Positions 26,305-37,905 are shown, counted from the first letter of the stretch. The stretch: 64,000 nt of DNA from Agromyces sp. LHK192 (GCF_004006235.1 NZ_CP034753.1:1426001-1490000); one strand, 5' to 3'. Notes: generated by a model from the letters alone, not told the origin. Translations and numbers: made by a program.

Positions 26305-27985
26305 TCCGAGACGGGGCGGCGTGCTCGTTGCGCTCGCCGCGCTGGTCGCCTTCACCGGATGCGCGAGCATCCCCGACTCCGGTGCCGTGCATCGCGGCGA
26401 GCCGCAGGCCCGCGCCGACTCGCCCGACCCCGAGCTCATCGCGGAGGGTCCGGAGGGCGGCGAGACGCAGGACCAGATCCTGCGGGGATTCCTCGACGCC
26501 GCGACCGATGCCCGCGACAACTACGCGGTCGCCCGCGAGTTCCTGACGCCCGCGTTCGGCGAGGAGTGGCGGGCGGATGACGGTGCGACGATCGACCAGT
26601 TCGCGAGCCGGGAGTTCGAGACGACGGGGGAGGCCGCGATGCGTCTCGAGGTGGTGCCGACCGCGGAGTTGAGCGCCAACGGGCAGTACCAGATCACCGG
26701 CTCGCCGGCGCCCATCGCGCTGGACTACGCGTTCGAGCAGGTCGACGAGGAGTGGCGGATCTCGTCGGCGCCGCCGGGCATCCTCATCGACACCTCGAAC
26801 TTCACGCGTGCCTTCAACTCGCATGCCCTGACCTTCATCGATCCGACCGAGCAGTATGCGGTGCCCGACATCCGGTGGTTCGCCGGACGCGAGGCCGTGC
26901 AGACGAAGATCGTCCGCGCCCTGCTCGCCGGGCCGGCCGAGTGGCTCGACCCCGGCGTGGCGACCGCGTTCCCCGAGGACGCGGCACTCGCCGCCGACGC
27001 GGTGCCCATCACGAGCGGGGTCGCGAGCGTCGAGCTGACCGGCGTCTCGACGGAGGACCAGCGAACCGTGCAGCTGATGCGGTTCCAGCTCGATCAGAGC
27101 CTCGACGGCGTTCGCGGCGTCGGCGACGTCGAACTCTCGCTCAACGGCGTCGTGCAGCGCGGCGAGGGCACCCGGCCGCTTCCGGTGGTGGACCCGGTCG
27201 TCCCGGCGCGCCCCGTCGTCTACGACGGAGAGTCGTTCGGGCACCTCAGCGCCGGCGGCGCGTCCATCACGCCGATCGAGGGGATCTCCGAGCAGCTGCC
27301 CGCGCTCGCTCCGACCGGCGCCGCGGTCGGCGCCGACGGACAGTCGGCGGCCGTGCGCGCGGCCGACGGGGTGTCGCTCGTGACGACGGACGAGGAGCCG
27401 ATCTCGCTCGACCCGCGCGCCGACCTGATCGTGCCGGCCATCGACGGATTCGGGGTCGTCTGGACGGTCCCGCGCGGCTCGCCCGATCAGCTCACCGCCT
27501 CCCGCCCCGACGGTTCGAGCGTGCAGGTCCCTGTGCCGTGGACCGGGACGGAGATCGCCGCGCTGGAGGTGTCGCGCGACGGCACGCGCGTCCTCGCGCT
27601 GCTCGGCGACGGCGCCACGACGCGGTTCGTCGCGGCATCGATCGTCCGCGACGCCGACGGCATGCCGGTCGAGCTCGGCAAGACCGTGCTCGACCTGGAG
27701 CACATCGACGGCAGCCCGCGCGACGTCGTCTGGCTCGACGACCGATCGGTCGCGTCGCTCACCGCCAGCGGGAGCGGCACGCGCGTGATCGTCCAGGTGC
27801 TCGGCGGCGTCCCGGAGGCGGTGCGGGCCGGGCCCGACGGCGGCGTGGAACTCTCCGGCGGCAATACGGTCGGCGACCTCCGAGTGCGCACCGAGACGGG
27901 CGACTTCGACGTCCGGTCGGGTCAGGGCTGGCAGGCGCAGGCGACCGGCATCGTGCTGGTCGCGACGCAGCTGCCCCTGCGCTGA
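26297..27985 (+). CDS. lpqB: Lipoprotein LpqB
   Basis: The 562-residue protein has a lipoprotein signal: MRDPRRGG, a hydrophobic stretch and the lipobox AFTGCASI with Cys22 (approximately) as the lipidated residue. A GerMN domain follows (about residues 190-300, with FAGREAVQTKIVRALLAGP and GVASVELTGVS) and then a beta-propeller-like C-terminal region. LpqB binds the MtrB sensor domain outside the membrane and tunes MtrA phosphorylation in mycobacteria. The ATG lies inside the end of mtrB with GGAGGTGCACG upstream, so translation is coupled. Confidence 0.92.
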   Translation: MRDPRRGGVLVALAALVAFTGCASIPDSGAVHRGEPQARADSPDPELIAEGPEGGETQDQILRGFLDAATDARDNYAVAREFLTPAFGEEWRADDGATIDQFASREFETTGEAAMRLEVVPTAELSANGQYQITGSPAPIALDYAFEQVDEEWRISSAPPGILIDTSNFTRAFNSHALTFIDPTEQYAVPDIRWFAGREAVQTKIVRALLAGPAEWLDPGVATAFPEDAALAADAVPITSGVASVELTGVSTEDQRTVQLMRFQLDQSLDGVRGVGDVELSLNGVVQRGEGTRPLPVVDPVVPARPVVYDGESFGHLSAGGASITPIEGISEQLPALAPTGAAVGADGQSAAVRAADGVSLVTTDEEPISLDPRADLIVPAIDGFGVVWTVPRGSPDQLTASRPDGSSVQVPVPWTGTEIAALEVSRDGTRVLALLGDGATTRFVAASIVRDADGMPVELGKTVLDLEHIDGSPRDVVWLDDRSVASLTASGSGTRVIVQVLGGVPEAVRAGPDGGVELSGGNTVGDLRVRTETGDFDVRSGQGWQAQATGIVLVATQLPLR

Positions 27986-28084
27986 CCGTGCGGGACGGCC
28001 CCTGCACGGCGCCCGGGCGTCGACGATGTACCCGGCCACCCGATCGGCCGCCGACGGCGATGGTCCCGCTGCGATGATCGGCGC

Positions 28085-28840
28085 GTGACGCCACCGCATC
28101 CCGGGTCCAGATCGCACGCCGTGCGTCGCGCCGTCGGCGCCGCCGCGGCGCTCCTGCTGCCGGTGACGTGCGTCGGATGCTCCGCACCCGACCTCGCGCT
28201 CTGCGACGGATGCCGACTGCTGCTCACGCCCCGTCCGCACCCCGTCGAGCGATCCGGAGTCCGGGTGTGGGCCGCGCTCGAGTACGGCGGCGTGGTCGCG
28301 CGGGTGATCGGCGCGGCGAAGGACGGCGGTCGCACCGATGCGATCGAGCCGCTGGGCCGTGCGCTGGCGGCCGCGATGGGGGCCGCGCTCGCCGAGGCCG
28401 CGCCGACCCCCGGGTGCGCTCCCGGCGTCCGGAGCGGGCGCGGTGCGATGCACGGGACGGTCGAGCTCTGCACGATTCCGTCGACCGCCGAAGCCCTGCG
28501 GGCGAGGGGCTATCGTCCCGTGCCGCGGATGCTCGCCGCGGCGGGGTTGCGCTCGGCACCCGTGCTCCGGCAGGTCGGGGTCCGGCTCGACCAGGCTGCG
28601 CTCGGCGCGACCGAGCGCAGGGCGAACGCGGCCGGGGGCCTCGCGGCGAGGCATCCGCTCGACGGTCGCCGGTTCCTCGTGGTCGACGACGTGCTCACCA
28701 CCGGGTCGACGGTCGCGGAGGCCGTGCGGGCGCTCCGCCGGGCCGGCGCCGAGGTCGTCGGCGCCGCGGTCGCCGCGCAGACCCCCCGTCGTTCCGGTGC
28801 ACCGGACACACTCAGCGAATACCCCGGAAACACTTCGTGA
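28085..28840 (+). CDS. ComF family phosphoribosyltransferase-like protein
   Basis: The 251-residue protein has the ComF layout: an N-terminal zinc knuckle C-V-G-C ... C-D-G-C (residues about 29-46), a variable middle and a C-terminal type I phosphoribosyltransferase PRPP loop, FLVVDDVLTTGSTVAEAVRAL. ComF/GntX proteins serve DNA uptake in competent bacteria, but in actinobacteria the gene is conserved after mtrAB-lpqB without a proven role. The GTG at 28085 has GATGAT six bases upstream, possibly a leaderless start. The enriched CGGATGCC 8-mer occurs inside the gene. Confidence 0.85.
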   Translation: MTPPHPGSRSHAVRRAVGAAAALLLPVTCVGCSAPDLALCDGCRLLLTPRPHPVERSGVRVWAALEYGGVVARVIGAAKDGGRTDAIEPLGRALAAAMGAALAEAAPTPGCAPGVRSGRGAMHGTVELCTIPSTAEALRARGYRPVPRMLAAAGLRSAPVLRQVGVRLDQAALGATERRANAAGGLAARHPLDGRRFLVVDDVLTTGSTVAEAVRALRRAGAEVVGAAVAAQTPRRSGAPDTLSEYPGNTS

Positions 28841-28866
28841 CAAGCCGGGGGCATCCGGCGTACCGT
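28837..28866 (+). promoter_or_regulatory. Promoter upstream of hpf
   Basis: GTGACA (28837-28842), 18 bases, then TACCGT (28861-28866) form a plausible housekeeping promoter immediately after the comF stop. The hpf start follows 66 bases later, leaving a 5' leader of about 60 bases. Confidence 0.5.
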
Positions 28867-28931
28867 GACAGGACAGGCGTGGTCGAACCACCCTTCAGAT
28901 CCGGGTGACACGCCGGTGGATGGAGGTCGTC

Positions 28932-29627
28932 ATGGAACTGAACATCGTCGGACGCAACATCGGGGTGACCGATCGCTTCCGCGCCTACGTCGCTGAGAAG
29001 GCAGAGAAAGTGAGCCATCTCAACGATCGCGCGATCTCCTTCGACGTGAAGCTGTCGAGGCACAACGAGAAGAACGGCAACCCCGGACCTGACCGCGTCG
29101 AGCTCACGCTCGTCGGTCGTGGTCCCGTCGTCAGGGCCGAAGCAGACGGCTCCGACAAGTACGCCGCGTTCGACGTCGCGCTCGGGCGCCTGCTCGAGCG
29201 CATCCGCCGCGCGAAGGACCGCCGCAAGGTCCACCGCGGCAGCGCGCGACGCCCCACCTCGCTCCGCGAGGCCGCGGACGACGGCTTCAGCGGCGTCGGT
29301 GTGCAGGCCGCAGGCGTCGAGGTGCTCGAGGCCGTGCGCACGGGCAGCATCCCGGTGGTCCAGGAGGAGGCGCACGAGGAGGAGGACGTCTACTGCCCCG
29401 TCGTGATCCGGCGGAAGGTCTTCGCCTCGACACCGATGACCGTCGACGACGCGCTCTACTTCATGGAACTGGTCGGACACGACTTCTACCTCTTCGTCGA
29501 CCAGGAGACCGGCCGCCCCAGCGTGGTCTACCGGCGCAAGGGCTGGGACTACGGATTGATCGGGCTCGACGAGAACGGCGAGTCCGTGGGGGAGCCCTCC
29601 GGCGCCAGGGAACGCCTGACGGCCTGA
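28932..29627 (+). CDS. hpf: Ribosome hibernation-promoting factor, long form
   Basis: Long HPF joins two 70S ribosomes into inactive 100S dimers in stationary phase. The 231-residue protein has the N-terminal S30AE/YfiA domain (MELNIVGRNIGVTDRFRAYVAEKAEKV, later ADGSDKYAAFDVALGRLLERIRRAKDR), a linker, and the C-terminal dimerisation domain (VIRRKVFASTPMTVDDALYFMELVGHDFYLFVDQETG ... VVYRRKGWDYGLIG). The ATG at 28932 has GGATGGAGG at the right distance; an ATG at 28920 contains part of that site. secA follows, the usual actinobacterial order. Confidence 0.95.
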   Translation: MELNIVGRNIGVTDRFRAYVAEKAEKVSHLNDRAISFDVKLSRHNEKNGNPGPDRVELTLVGRGPVVRAEADGSDKYAAFDVALGRLLERIRRAKDRRKVHRGSARRPTSLREAADDGFSGVGVQAAGVEVLEAVRTGSIPVVQEEAHEEEDVYCPVVIRRKVFASTPMTVDDALYFMELVGHDFYLFVDQETGRPSVVYRRKGWDYGLIGLDENGESVGEPSGARERLTA

Positions 29628-29700
29628 GTTCCGGCGCCTGACCGGCGCCTGACGGGCGGCGGTCGGGCCAGCGCGCCGAGCCGCGCGAACCGATGCCGGG

Positions 29701-29741
29701 AGCCCCGGCGGGAGGCATCCACCGATGTCCCCGCCGGGGCT
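29701..29741 (+). terminator. Rho-independent-like terminator after hpf
   Basis: AGCCCCGGCGGG (29701-29712) pairs with CCCGCCGGGGCT (29730-29741), a perfect 12-bp stem with a 17-base loop, followed by TTCTG. It lies 74 bases after hpf and before the secA promoter. The loop holds a GGCATCC copy of the enriched motif. Confidence 0.75.
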
Positions 29742-29770
29742 TCTGCCAGCCTGCCTCCCGCTAGCATGGC

Positions 29771-29776
29771 TACTAT
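29771..29776 (+). promoter_or_regulatory. Likely -10 element of secA
   Basis: TACTAT at 29771-29776 is the best -10 between the hpf terminator and secA; TAGCAT at 29763-29768 is a second. The secA leader would be about 75 bases long. No clear -35 was seen. Confidence 0.4.
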
Positions 29777-29855
29777 GTCCGTCTGCACCCAGGCGGCTTG
29801 CGGTGCGCCCGGCTGATCCGAGGCCCGGGCGCCCGACGATGACAGGAGAGCATTC

Positions 29856-32651
<2,796 letters not shown>

Positions 32652-32676
32652 TCGCGCGCGCAGGCGCACGCTGCAA

Positions 32677-32714
32677 CGAGAGACGGCCCGGGCGGATGCC
32701 CGGGCCGTCTCTCG
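32677..32714. terminator. Strong bidirectional hairpin after secA
   Basis: A 17-bp perfect stem (32677-32693 with 32698-32714, starting CGAGAGACGGCC) closes a GGAT tetraloop 25 bases after secA and 21 bases after the minus-strand gene on the other side. The loop and neighbouring bases form GCGGATGCCCG, a copy of the enriched motif. It should end transcription from both convergent genes. Confidence 0.85.
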
Positions 32715-32735
32715 TGCCGGTGGACGCTCCGGTGG

Positions 32736-33179
32736 TCAGAGCACGGTGATCGCGCTCGCGCGCCAGCGACCGTCGAGCCCCTCCAGGCGGATCGCGACCG
32801 CTCGCGAACGGTGACGCTGGTGGACCATGATGACGGCCTCGACGACGCCGTCTGCGGGTTCGCTGCGGTGGATCCGGCCGATCGTGAACACGGGGCGCTG
32901 TGCGCTCGCACCACGTGCGCGACGTGCGCGCGACGCGAGCACCGCGCGCTTCTGCAGGCCACGGTAGACGTCGTCGGTCACCCAGCGGGCGAGCTGCTCC
33001 AGGTCGCGAGCGCCCGCGAGCGCCTCGAGCGCGCAGTGCGTGAGGCTGCTGAGCACGGCCTCCGGATCGGGCAGTTCGCTGCGCGCGGAGCGCTGCCGTG
33101 CGAAGTACTCGTCGGCGTCGAAGCGGGAACGGGGGGCGGAAGCGACGCGCGCGGCGAGCGCGGTGGACACAGCGGTCAT
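32736..33179 (-). CDS. Rv3235-like conserved protein (DUF6459-type)
   Basis: The 147-residue protein begins with an Ala-rich stretch, then SRFDADEYFARQRSARSELPDPEAVLSSLTHCALEALAGARDLEQLARWVTDDVYRGLQKRAVLASRAR, and ends with a beta-rich unit VFTIGRIHRSEPADGVVEAVIMVHQRHRSRAVAIRLEGLDGRWRASAITVL. This pattern, with Arg-W in the last strand, matches the actinobacterial Rv3235 family found near secA1. Function unknown; the C-terminal half resembles small SnoaL/NTF2-like strands only vaguely. The ATG has AGGAGA 8 bases upstream. It is convergent with secA and ends in the shared terminator. Confidence 0.7.
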   Translation of the reverse strand: MTAVSTALAARVASAPRSRFDADEYFARQRSARSELPDPEAVLSSLTHCALEALAGARDLEQLARWVTDDVYRGLQKRAVLASRARRARGASAQRPVFTIGRIHRSEPADGVVEAVIMVHQRHRSRAVAIRLEGLDGRWRASAITVL

Positions 33180-33356
33180 CGGTCGATCTCCTGTAGGGGG
33201 ACACGGGGTTCGGGCCCGCGAGGATCGTCCCGTGAACGGGGGGTGCCGGGGATCCTGAGGGAACGGTATTTGCCGGTCCGTTTCGCTGTCAAGGGGTACT
33301 CCTCCCCTGTGGAGAACCCGAGCGCGCCCGAGGCTCGCCGAAGCTACGGTCGCTCC

Positions 33357-33950
33357 ATGCGGTGGGACCGGCTCTTCGACGATCTCGGCTCGCAGCTCGA
33401 CCGCGAGCACGAGGCCGAGGAGCGGTCCCTCGCGCTCGAGGAGGAGCGGCTCCGCCTCAGCCGGCTGACGCTCCGCGACCGCCTCGTGGCGATGTCGCTC
33501 GGGTCGGGTCGTCCTGCCCGAGCGATCCGGGTGCAGCTGCGAGGGGGAGAGATCCTCCAGGTGCGCCCGATCTCGTTCGGGGCGGACTGGATGACCGCGG
33601 AGCTGGTCGACTCGCGTCAGCCCGGCGGATGCGTGCTCCCGGTCGGGTCGATCGCGGCGATCCTGCCCGAGCGGGAGCAGGTGGAGTCCAGCCTCGGCCG
33701 CGGCACGGAGCCGTCGCCCGCGATCTCCGACCGGATTCCCTTGCCGTTCGTGCTTCGCGACCTCGCACGGCGTCGGGCGGCTGTCACGGTGTCGACCGAC
33801 GACGGGCGCTTCCACGGGACCCTCGACCGGGTCGCCAGGGATCACGTCGACCTCGCCCTGCACGAGGAGGGCCTGCCGCGGCGTGCGGGCAACGTGCAGG
33901 GCTACCGGATCCTCCCGATGCACGCGATCCGGTTGGTCACCCACGATTGA
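33357..33950 (+). CDS. Conserved hypothetical protein (197 aa)
   Basis: I cannot assign a function. The product starts RWDRLFDDLGSQLDREHEAEERSLALEEERLRLSRLTLRDRL, a charged coiled-coil-like helix, then a beta-rich domain with two similar halves: IRVQLRGGEILQVRPISFGADWMTAELVD and VTVSTDDGRFHGTLDRVARDHVDLALHE, each looking like a small SH3/Sm-like barrel with a turn G-x-L/H. It ends YRILPMHAIRLVTHD. No signal or membrane segment. The ATG at 33357 has TACGGT six bases upstream, so the message is probably leaderless. Similar genes lie beside the Rv3235-like gene in related actinobacteria as I recall. Confidence 0.7.
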   Translation: MRWDRLFDDLGSQLDREHEAEERSLALEEERLRLSRLTLRDRLVAMSLGSGRPARAIRVQLRGGEILQVRPISFGADWMTAELVDSRQPGGCVLPVGSIAAILPEREQVESSLGRGTEPSPAISDRIPLPFVLRDLARRRAAVTVSTDDGRFHGTLDRVARDHVDLALHEEGLPRRAGNVQGYRILPMHAIRLVTHD

Positions 33951-33989
33951 GGCGGGCGTCGCACCCGCGCGGCGACGTTCGGTCGCCGA

Positions 33990-34283
33990 TCAGTCGACGG
34001 GCCGCAGCCGCGTCACGCTGCCGGCGGGGGAGAGGTCGAGCAGCGCCGAGAACTCGCCCTCGTCCCAGATCGATCCACGACGGGCATCCTCGTAGCGGTC
34101 CTGGATCCACAACTCGAGCTGCGTGCGCTCGATCCGCCACGGGCCGGACTGCCCGACGCGGATGGCCGGCAGCTCGCCCGAACGGATCAGGCCGTCGACG
34201 ACGGGCACGTCGACCGCCAGCAGGTCCGCGGCATCGGCGACGGACAGGAAGCGTCCCACCTCGCGCGCAGCTCGACCCGTCAT
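33990..34283 (-). CDS. Helix-turn-helix protein of the excisionase/MerR-like type
   Basis: The 97-residue protein contains FLSVADAADLLAVDVPVVDGLIRSGELPAIRVGQSGPWRIERTQLELWIQDRYEDAR, the winged HTH of the excisionase family (SV-x-E-A-A-x-L-L...G-x-L-P-A-x-R-V-G...W-R-I-x-R-x-x-L-x-x-W). Such small proteins often regulate genes rather than act in excision; BldC belongs to this fold. It diverges from the SAF/CpaE-like pair, which it may control. CATAAT lies 6 bases before the ATG at 34283, giving a leaderless mRNA; an ORF extension to 34403 has no start signal. Confidence 0.78.
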   Translation of the reverse strand: MTGRAAREVGRFLSVADAADLLAVDVPVVDGLIRSGELPAIRVGQSGPWRIERTQLELWIQDRYEDARRGSIWDEGEFSALLDLSPAGSVTRLRPVD

Positions 34284-34397
34284 CCCTCGATTATGCGTCG
34301 TCCGCCGCGACGGGCCGGTCGATGTGGATAACTTCACGGGAGCCTCCCGGGTTCGCACCACCATGGACCCGTCGGACGACCCGACGGAAGGAGCACC

Positions 34398-35030
34398 ATG
34401 CAACGTGCAGGCCGGCGCGACCGCGGCGCACTCCGGATCGACCCGAGGCTCGCGCTCGGGCTGCTACTCGTGGCCGGTTCGTCGGTGGGCGTGTGGGCGC
34501 TCGTCGACGGCCTCGACACCACGACGCGGGTGTACGCCGTGGCCGAGTCCGTGCCGACCGGTACCCGGCTCGAGGCATCCGACCTCGTCGAGGTCTCCGT
34601 CCGCCTCGGCGCGGCCGCGGAGCGGTACGTCGTCCCGGGTGACCTGCCCGAGTCGGGCGCGTTCACGACGCGGACGATCGAGGCCGGAGAGCTCCTACCG
34701 CGGTCGGCCGTCGCCGAACGGGAGGCATCCGACCTCGCGACCCTCGTCGTGCCCGTCCGAGGGGCCGTCCCGGGAGATGCCGGCCCGGGCGACCGGGTGG
34801 ACGTGTGGACGGCCAAGCGGGTCGACCAGCAGACCTTCGAGCCGCCGAGCGTCCTCGTGCCCGACGCGGAGATCTCCGCCGTCCTCGAGCCGGAGGGCGC
34901 GGTGGCCGGCGGCGACCTCTCGATCGAGCTCCTCGTACCGCGCGCGAAGGTCGCCGCAGTCCTCCAGGCGCTCGCCGCAGGCGATGCCGTCGACGTCGTC
35001 GGCGCCCAGCCGGGCCGCGCCGACCGATGA
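34398..35030 (+). CDS. SAF-domain membrane protein, CpaB/RcpC-like
   Basis: The 210-residue protein has a basic N-terminus, one membrane helix (residues about 15-37, LALGLLLVAGSSVGVWALVDGL), a SAF domain (VYAVAESVPTGTRLEASDLVEVSVRLG ... TTRTIEAGELLPRSAVAE) and a further beta domain like RcpC/CpaB (LVVPVRGAVPGDAGPGDRVDVWTA). In Flp/Tad pili CpaB sits in the envelope, but no prepilin, TadA or secretin is nearby. GGAAGGAGCACC precedes the ATG. The next gene overlaps by 4 bases. Confidence 0.8.
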   Translation: MQRAGRRDRGALRIDPRLALGLLLVAGSSVGVWALVDGLDTTTRVYAVAESVPTGTRLEASDLVEVSVRLGAAAERYVVPGDLPESGAFTTRTIEAGELLPRSAVAEREASDLATLVVPVRGAVPGDAGPGDRVDVWTAKRVDQQTFEPPSVLVPDAEISAVLEPEGAVAGGDLSIELLVPRAKVAAVLQALAAGDAVDVVGAQPGRADR

Positions 35031-36310
35031 CGCGGCTCGCCCTCGCGCTCGACGCGGCGGTCGAGGATCGACTACTCGCCGACCTCGTCGAGGCGGGCCA
35101 CGTGATCACCGCGCGCCTGATCGGATGGCGCGACGTGGTCGATTGCCTCGATCGTGTCTCGCCGGAGGTCGTGCTCGTCGGCGCGGGACGGGGTACGCTC
35201 AGCGCCGAGCTGCTGTCCGCCTGCGACGAGCGCGGCGTGCGGTTGATCGCGCTGGCCGCCGACGATCGCGATCGGGCGGCGGCCGCGGGCCTGGGACTCC
35301 ACGAGATCCTCGACGACCGGACGCCGTGGCACGAGATCGAGCGTCTGGTGTCGGGTGGCGTCCAGGTGCCGTCGCGGATCGCCGAACGGCCGGCGCCGGC
35401 CGACGACGGCCGACCCGCGGTCGTCGCGGTCTGGGGGCCGGCCGGAGCACCGGGGCGCACGCTCGTCTCGATCAACCTCGCCGCGGAACTCGCCGCGGCC
35501 GGTCATCGGGTCGTGCTCGTCGACGGCGATCCGTACGGCGGCACCGTCGCCGCAGCGCTCGGACTGCTCGACGAGGCGCCGGGATTCGCCGCGGCTTGCC
35601 GTCTCGCGGGCGCGGGCGCGTTCGACCGCACGGAGTTCGAGCGGCTCGTGCAACGCCACACCGCGCCGCGCGCGTCGTTCGACGTGTTGACCGGTCTCGT
35701 CGGGCCGAGCCGATGGCCCGAGCTCACGGAGCAGCGGGTGGAGGCCACGCTCGCGGCCCTGCGTGCGTGGGCGGAGTACGTCGTCGTCGACACCGGGTTC
35801 AGCCTCGAGCGCGACGAAGAACTCACCAGCGATGAGTTCGCCCCGCGCCGGAACGCGGCGACCTTCGCGGCGCTCGCCGCGGCCGATCGCGTCGTGGCGG
35901 TCGGGATCGCCGACCCGGTCGGGCTCTCGCGTCTCCTCCGCGGCCATGCCGAGCTGCTCGAGCACGTTCCGCCGGACGGCGTGGACGTCATCGTGAACCG
36001 GGTGCGCAGCAGTGCGCTCGGCATCGACGCGCACGGGCAGATCCGGCAGACCATGCGACGGTTCGCGGGCATCTCGGAGGTCACGATGCTGCCCCACGAC
36101 GGACGAGCGGCGGACTCGGCCATCCTGACGGCGCGCACCCTCCGCGAGGCGGCCTCCCGCTCGCCGCTGCGAACGTCGATCCGCGACTACGCGCTCGAAC
36201 GACTCGCACCCGTGCCCGATCGGCGGGCGAGGGGCTTCGGGCCATGGCGTCGCGGCGACGAGCAGGTGCATGCCCGGCACTACGCTGGAGGTCGTGTCGA
36301 CGCTCAGTGA
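35027..36310 (+). CDS. CpaE/TadZ-like MinD-family ATPase
   Basis: The 427-residue protein has an N-terminal atypical receiver-like domain (residues 1-105, RLALALDAAVEDRLL ... EVVLVGAG), then a SIMIBI-class ATPase: AVVAVWGPAGAPGRTLVSINLAAELAAAGHRVVLVDGDPYGG. The P-loop reads GAPGRT where MinD/ParA have GGxGKT, so the usual Lys is Arg; the Mg2+-coordinating D-G-D-P is kept. CpaE/TadZ position Tad pili, but with no pilus genes here its role may differ. The ATG overlaps the SAF gene stop (ATGA), and its 3' end overlaps pdtaS by 17 bases. Confidence 0.78.
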   Translation: MTRLALALDAAVEDRLLADLVEAGHVITARLIGWRDVVDCLDRVSPEVVLVGAGRGTLSAELLSACDERGVRLIALAADDRDRAAAAGLGLHEILDDRTPWHEIERLVSGGVQVPSRIAERPAPADDGRPAVVAVWGPAGAPGRTLVSINLAAELAAAGHRVVLVDGDPYGGTVAAALGLLDEAPGFAAACRLAGAGAFDRTEFERLVQRHTAPRASFDVLTGLVGPSRWPELTEQRVEATLAALRAWAEYVVVDTGFSLERDEELTSDEFAPRRNAATFAALAAADRVVAVGIADPVGLSRLLRGHAELLEHVPPDGVDVIVNRVRSSALGIDAHGQIRQTMRRFAGISEVTMLPHDGRAADSAILTARTLREAASRSPLRTSIRDYALERLAPVPDRRARGFGPWRRGDEQVHARHYAGGRVDAQ

Positions 36311-37787
36311 ACTCGTCCTGGCCCAGGGCCGCAGCGGCCAAGCCGATGTCGAATGGCTCCACATGCTGGTCGGCGACCTGCAATTGCTCGCCGACCTCGC
36401 GTTCGCCGACATCGTGCTGTGGGTGCCGTCGGCCGACGACGACTTCGTCGCGGTCGCGCACGCCCGGCCCTCGAGCGCAGCGACGCTGTTCTACCGGGAC
36501 TTCATCGGGCAGTCGATCCGGCCGCAGTGGCGCGACCTCGTCGACGAGGCCTTCGCGACGGCCCGCATCGTCGACTCGACGTCGCCCGACTGGTACGAGG
36601 AGATGCCGACGCGCATGCGCGCCGTCCCGGTGATGCGGCGAGCCAACGCCACGGGCACCGGCCTCGTCCCTGAGCCCGTCGCGGTCATCACCCGGCACAC
36701 GAACCTCAGCGCGACCCGCACGCCCAGCCGTCAGGAGTTGACCTTCAACGACTGCGCGAGCGAACTGTTCCAGATGATCGCGTCGGGCGACTTCCCCGAC
36801 CTCGGTTCGCCGACCGGCCCGAGGCGTGGAGCGCCGCGAGCGAACGACGGGCTCATCCGGCTCGACGTCGACGGGACGACCACGTTCGCGAGCCCGAACG
36901 CGTTGTCGGCGTTCAACCGGATGGGCTTCGACGACGAGCTCGAGGGCCAGTCGCTGGCCGAGGTGTCCACGACGCTGCTGGCCGGCAGGCTCGTGGTCGA
37001 CGAGTCGCTGCCGTTGGTGGTGACCGGCCGGGCGCCCTGGCGCACCGAGGTCGACGCGCGGGGGGTCACGGTCTCGCTGCGCGCCATCCCGATCCGTCAC
37101 CACGGCGAACGCATCGGTGCGATCGTGCTCATCCGCGACGTGACCGAGCTCCGGCACCAGGAGCAGGAGCTCATCACCAAGGACGCGACGATCCGCGAGA
37201 TCCACCACCGGGTGAAGAACAACCTGCAGACGGTCGCGTCCCTGCTCCGGATCCAGGCGCGTCGCACGCACTCGGACGAGGCGCGCGACGCGCTGACGCA
37301 GGCGATGCGCCGCGTCGGGGCGATCGCGGTCGTGCACGACACGCTCTCGACGGGCGTGGCGCAGAACGTCGACTTCGACGAGGTCTTCGATCGCGTGCTG
37401 CTGCTCGTCGCCGAGGTCGCCGCCGCGCACAACACGACCGCGCACCCCAAGAAGACGGGCACGTTCGGCGTGCTGCCGAGCGCCTACGCGACGCCGCTCG
37501 CCCTCGCGCTGACCGAGCTCGTCACCAACGCCGTCGAGCACGGGCTCGCGGGCCAGGAAGGCGACGTCGAGGTCAACGCCTCGCGCACCGATGAGACGCT
37601 GACCGTCCGGGTCCGCGACACCGGTTCGGGGCTGCCGGAGGGGAAGGTCGGCGAGGGGCTCGGCACCCAGATCGTGCGGACGCTCATCCAGGGCGAGCTC
37701 AGTGGCACCATCGACTGGCACACGCTCGTCGGCCGCGGCACCGAGGTCACCGTCGAGATCCCGCTGCGCTGGATCGCCGACGCCTGA
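36294..37787 (+). CDS. pdtaS: PdtaS-type sensor histidine kinase (HisKA_2 family)
   Basis: The 497-residue soluble kinase has an N-terminal GAF-like domain (LSELVLAQG...WLHMLVGDLQLLADLAFADIVLWV), a PAS domain (about residues 185-295), a HisKA_2 segment with phospho-His in IREIHHRVKNNLQTVASLLRIQARR, and an ATPase domain with ELVTNAVEHG, DTGSGLP and EGLGTQIV. In M. tuberculosis PdtaS (Rv3220c) lies next to WhiB1, as here, and signals to the antiterminator PdtaR; no pdtaR is in this window. I start at the GTG at 36294, where the protein aligns with family N-termini; TACGCT is 7 bases upstream, giving a leaderless mRNA. Confidence 0.88.
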   Translation: MSTLSELVLAQGRSGQADVEWLHMLVGDLQLLADLAFADIVLWVPSADDDFVAVAHARPSSAATLFYRDFIGQSIRPQWRDLVDEAFATARIVDSTSPDWYEEMPTRMRAVPVMRRANATGTGLVPEPVAVITRHTNLSATRTPSRQELTFNDCASELFQMIASGDFPDLGSPTGPRRGAPRANDGLIRLDVDGTTTFASPNALSAFNRMGFDDELEGQSLAEVSTTLLAGRLVVDESLPLVVTGRAPWRTEVDARGVTVSLRAIPIRHHGERIGAIVLIRDVTELRHQEQELITKDATIREIHHRVKNNLQTVASLLRIQARRTHSDEARDALTQAMRRVGAIAVVHDTLSTGVAQNVDFDEVFDRVLLLVAEVAAAHNTTAHPKKTGTFGVLPSAYATPLALALTELVTNAVEHGLAGQEGDVEVNASRTDETLTVRVRDTGSGLPEGKVGEGLGTQIVRTLIQGELSGTIDWHTLVGRGTEVTVEIPLRWIADA

Positions 37788-37850
37788 CGTCCGATCGGAT
37801 GCCGCACGGCGGCGGTCATGACGGGCGGGCGAGTCCTGTGCCCCGACATG

Positions 37851-37887
37851 CAGCGACGGATGCCCCGAGGCGGGGCATCCGTCGCTG
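37851..37887. terminator. Bidirectional hairpin between pdtaS and whiB1
   Basis: CAGCGACGGATGCCCCG (37851-37867) and CGGGGCATCCGTCGCTG (37871-37887) form a perfect 17-bp stem with a 3-base loop between the convergent pdtaS and whiB1. The stem is an inverted pair of the enriched CGGATGCC 8-mer. Confidence 0.85.
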
Positions 37888-37905
37888 GAACGTGGTGGTT
37901 CTCCG

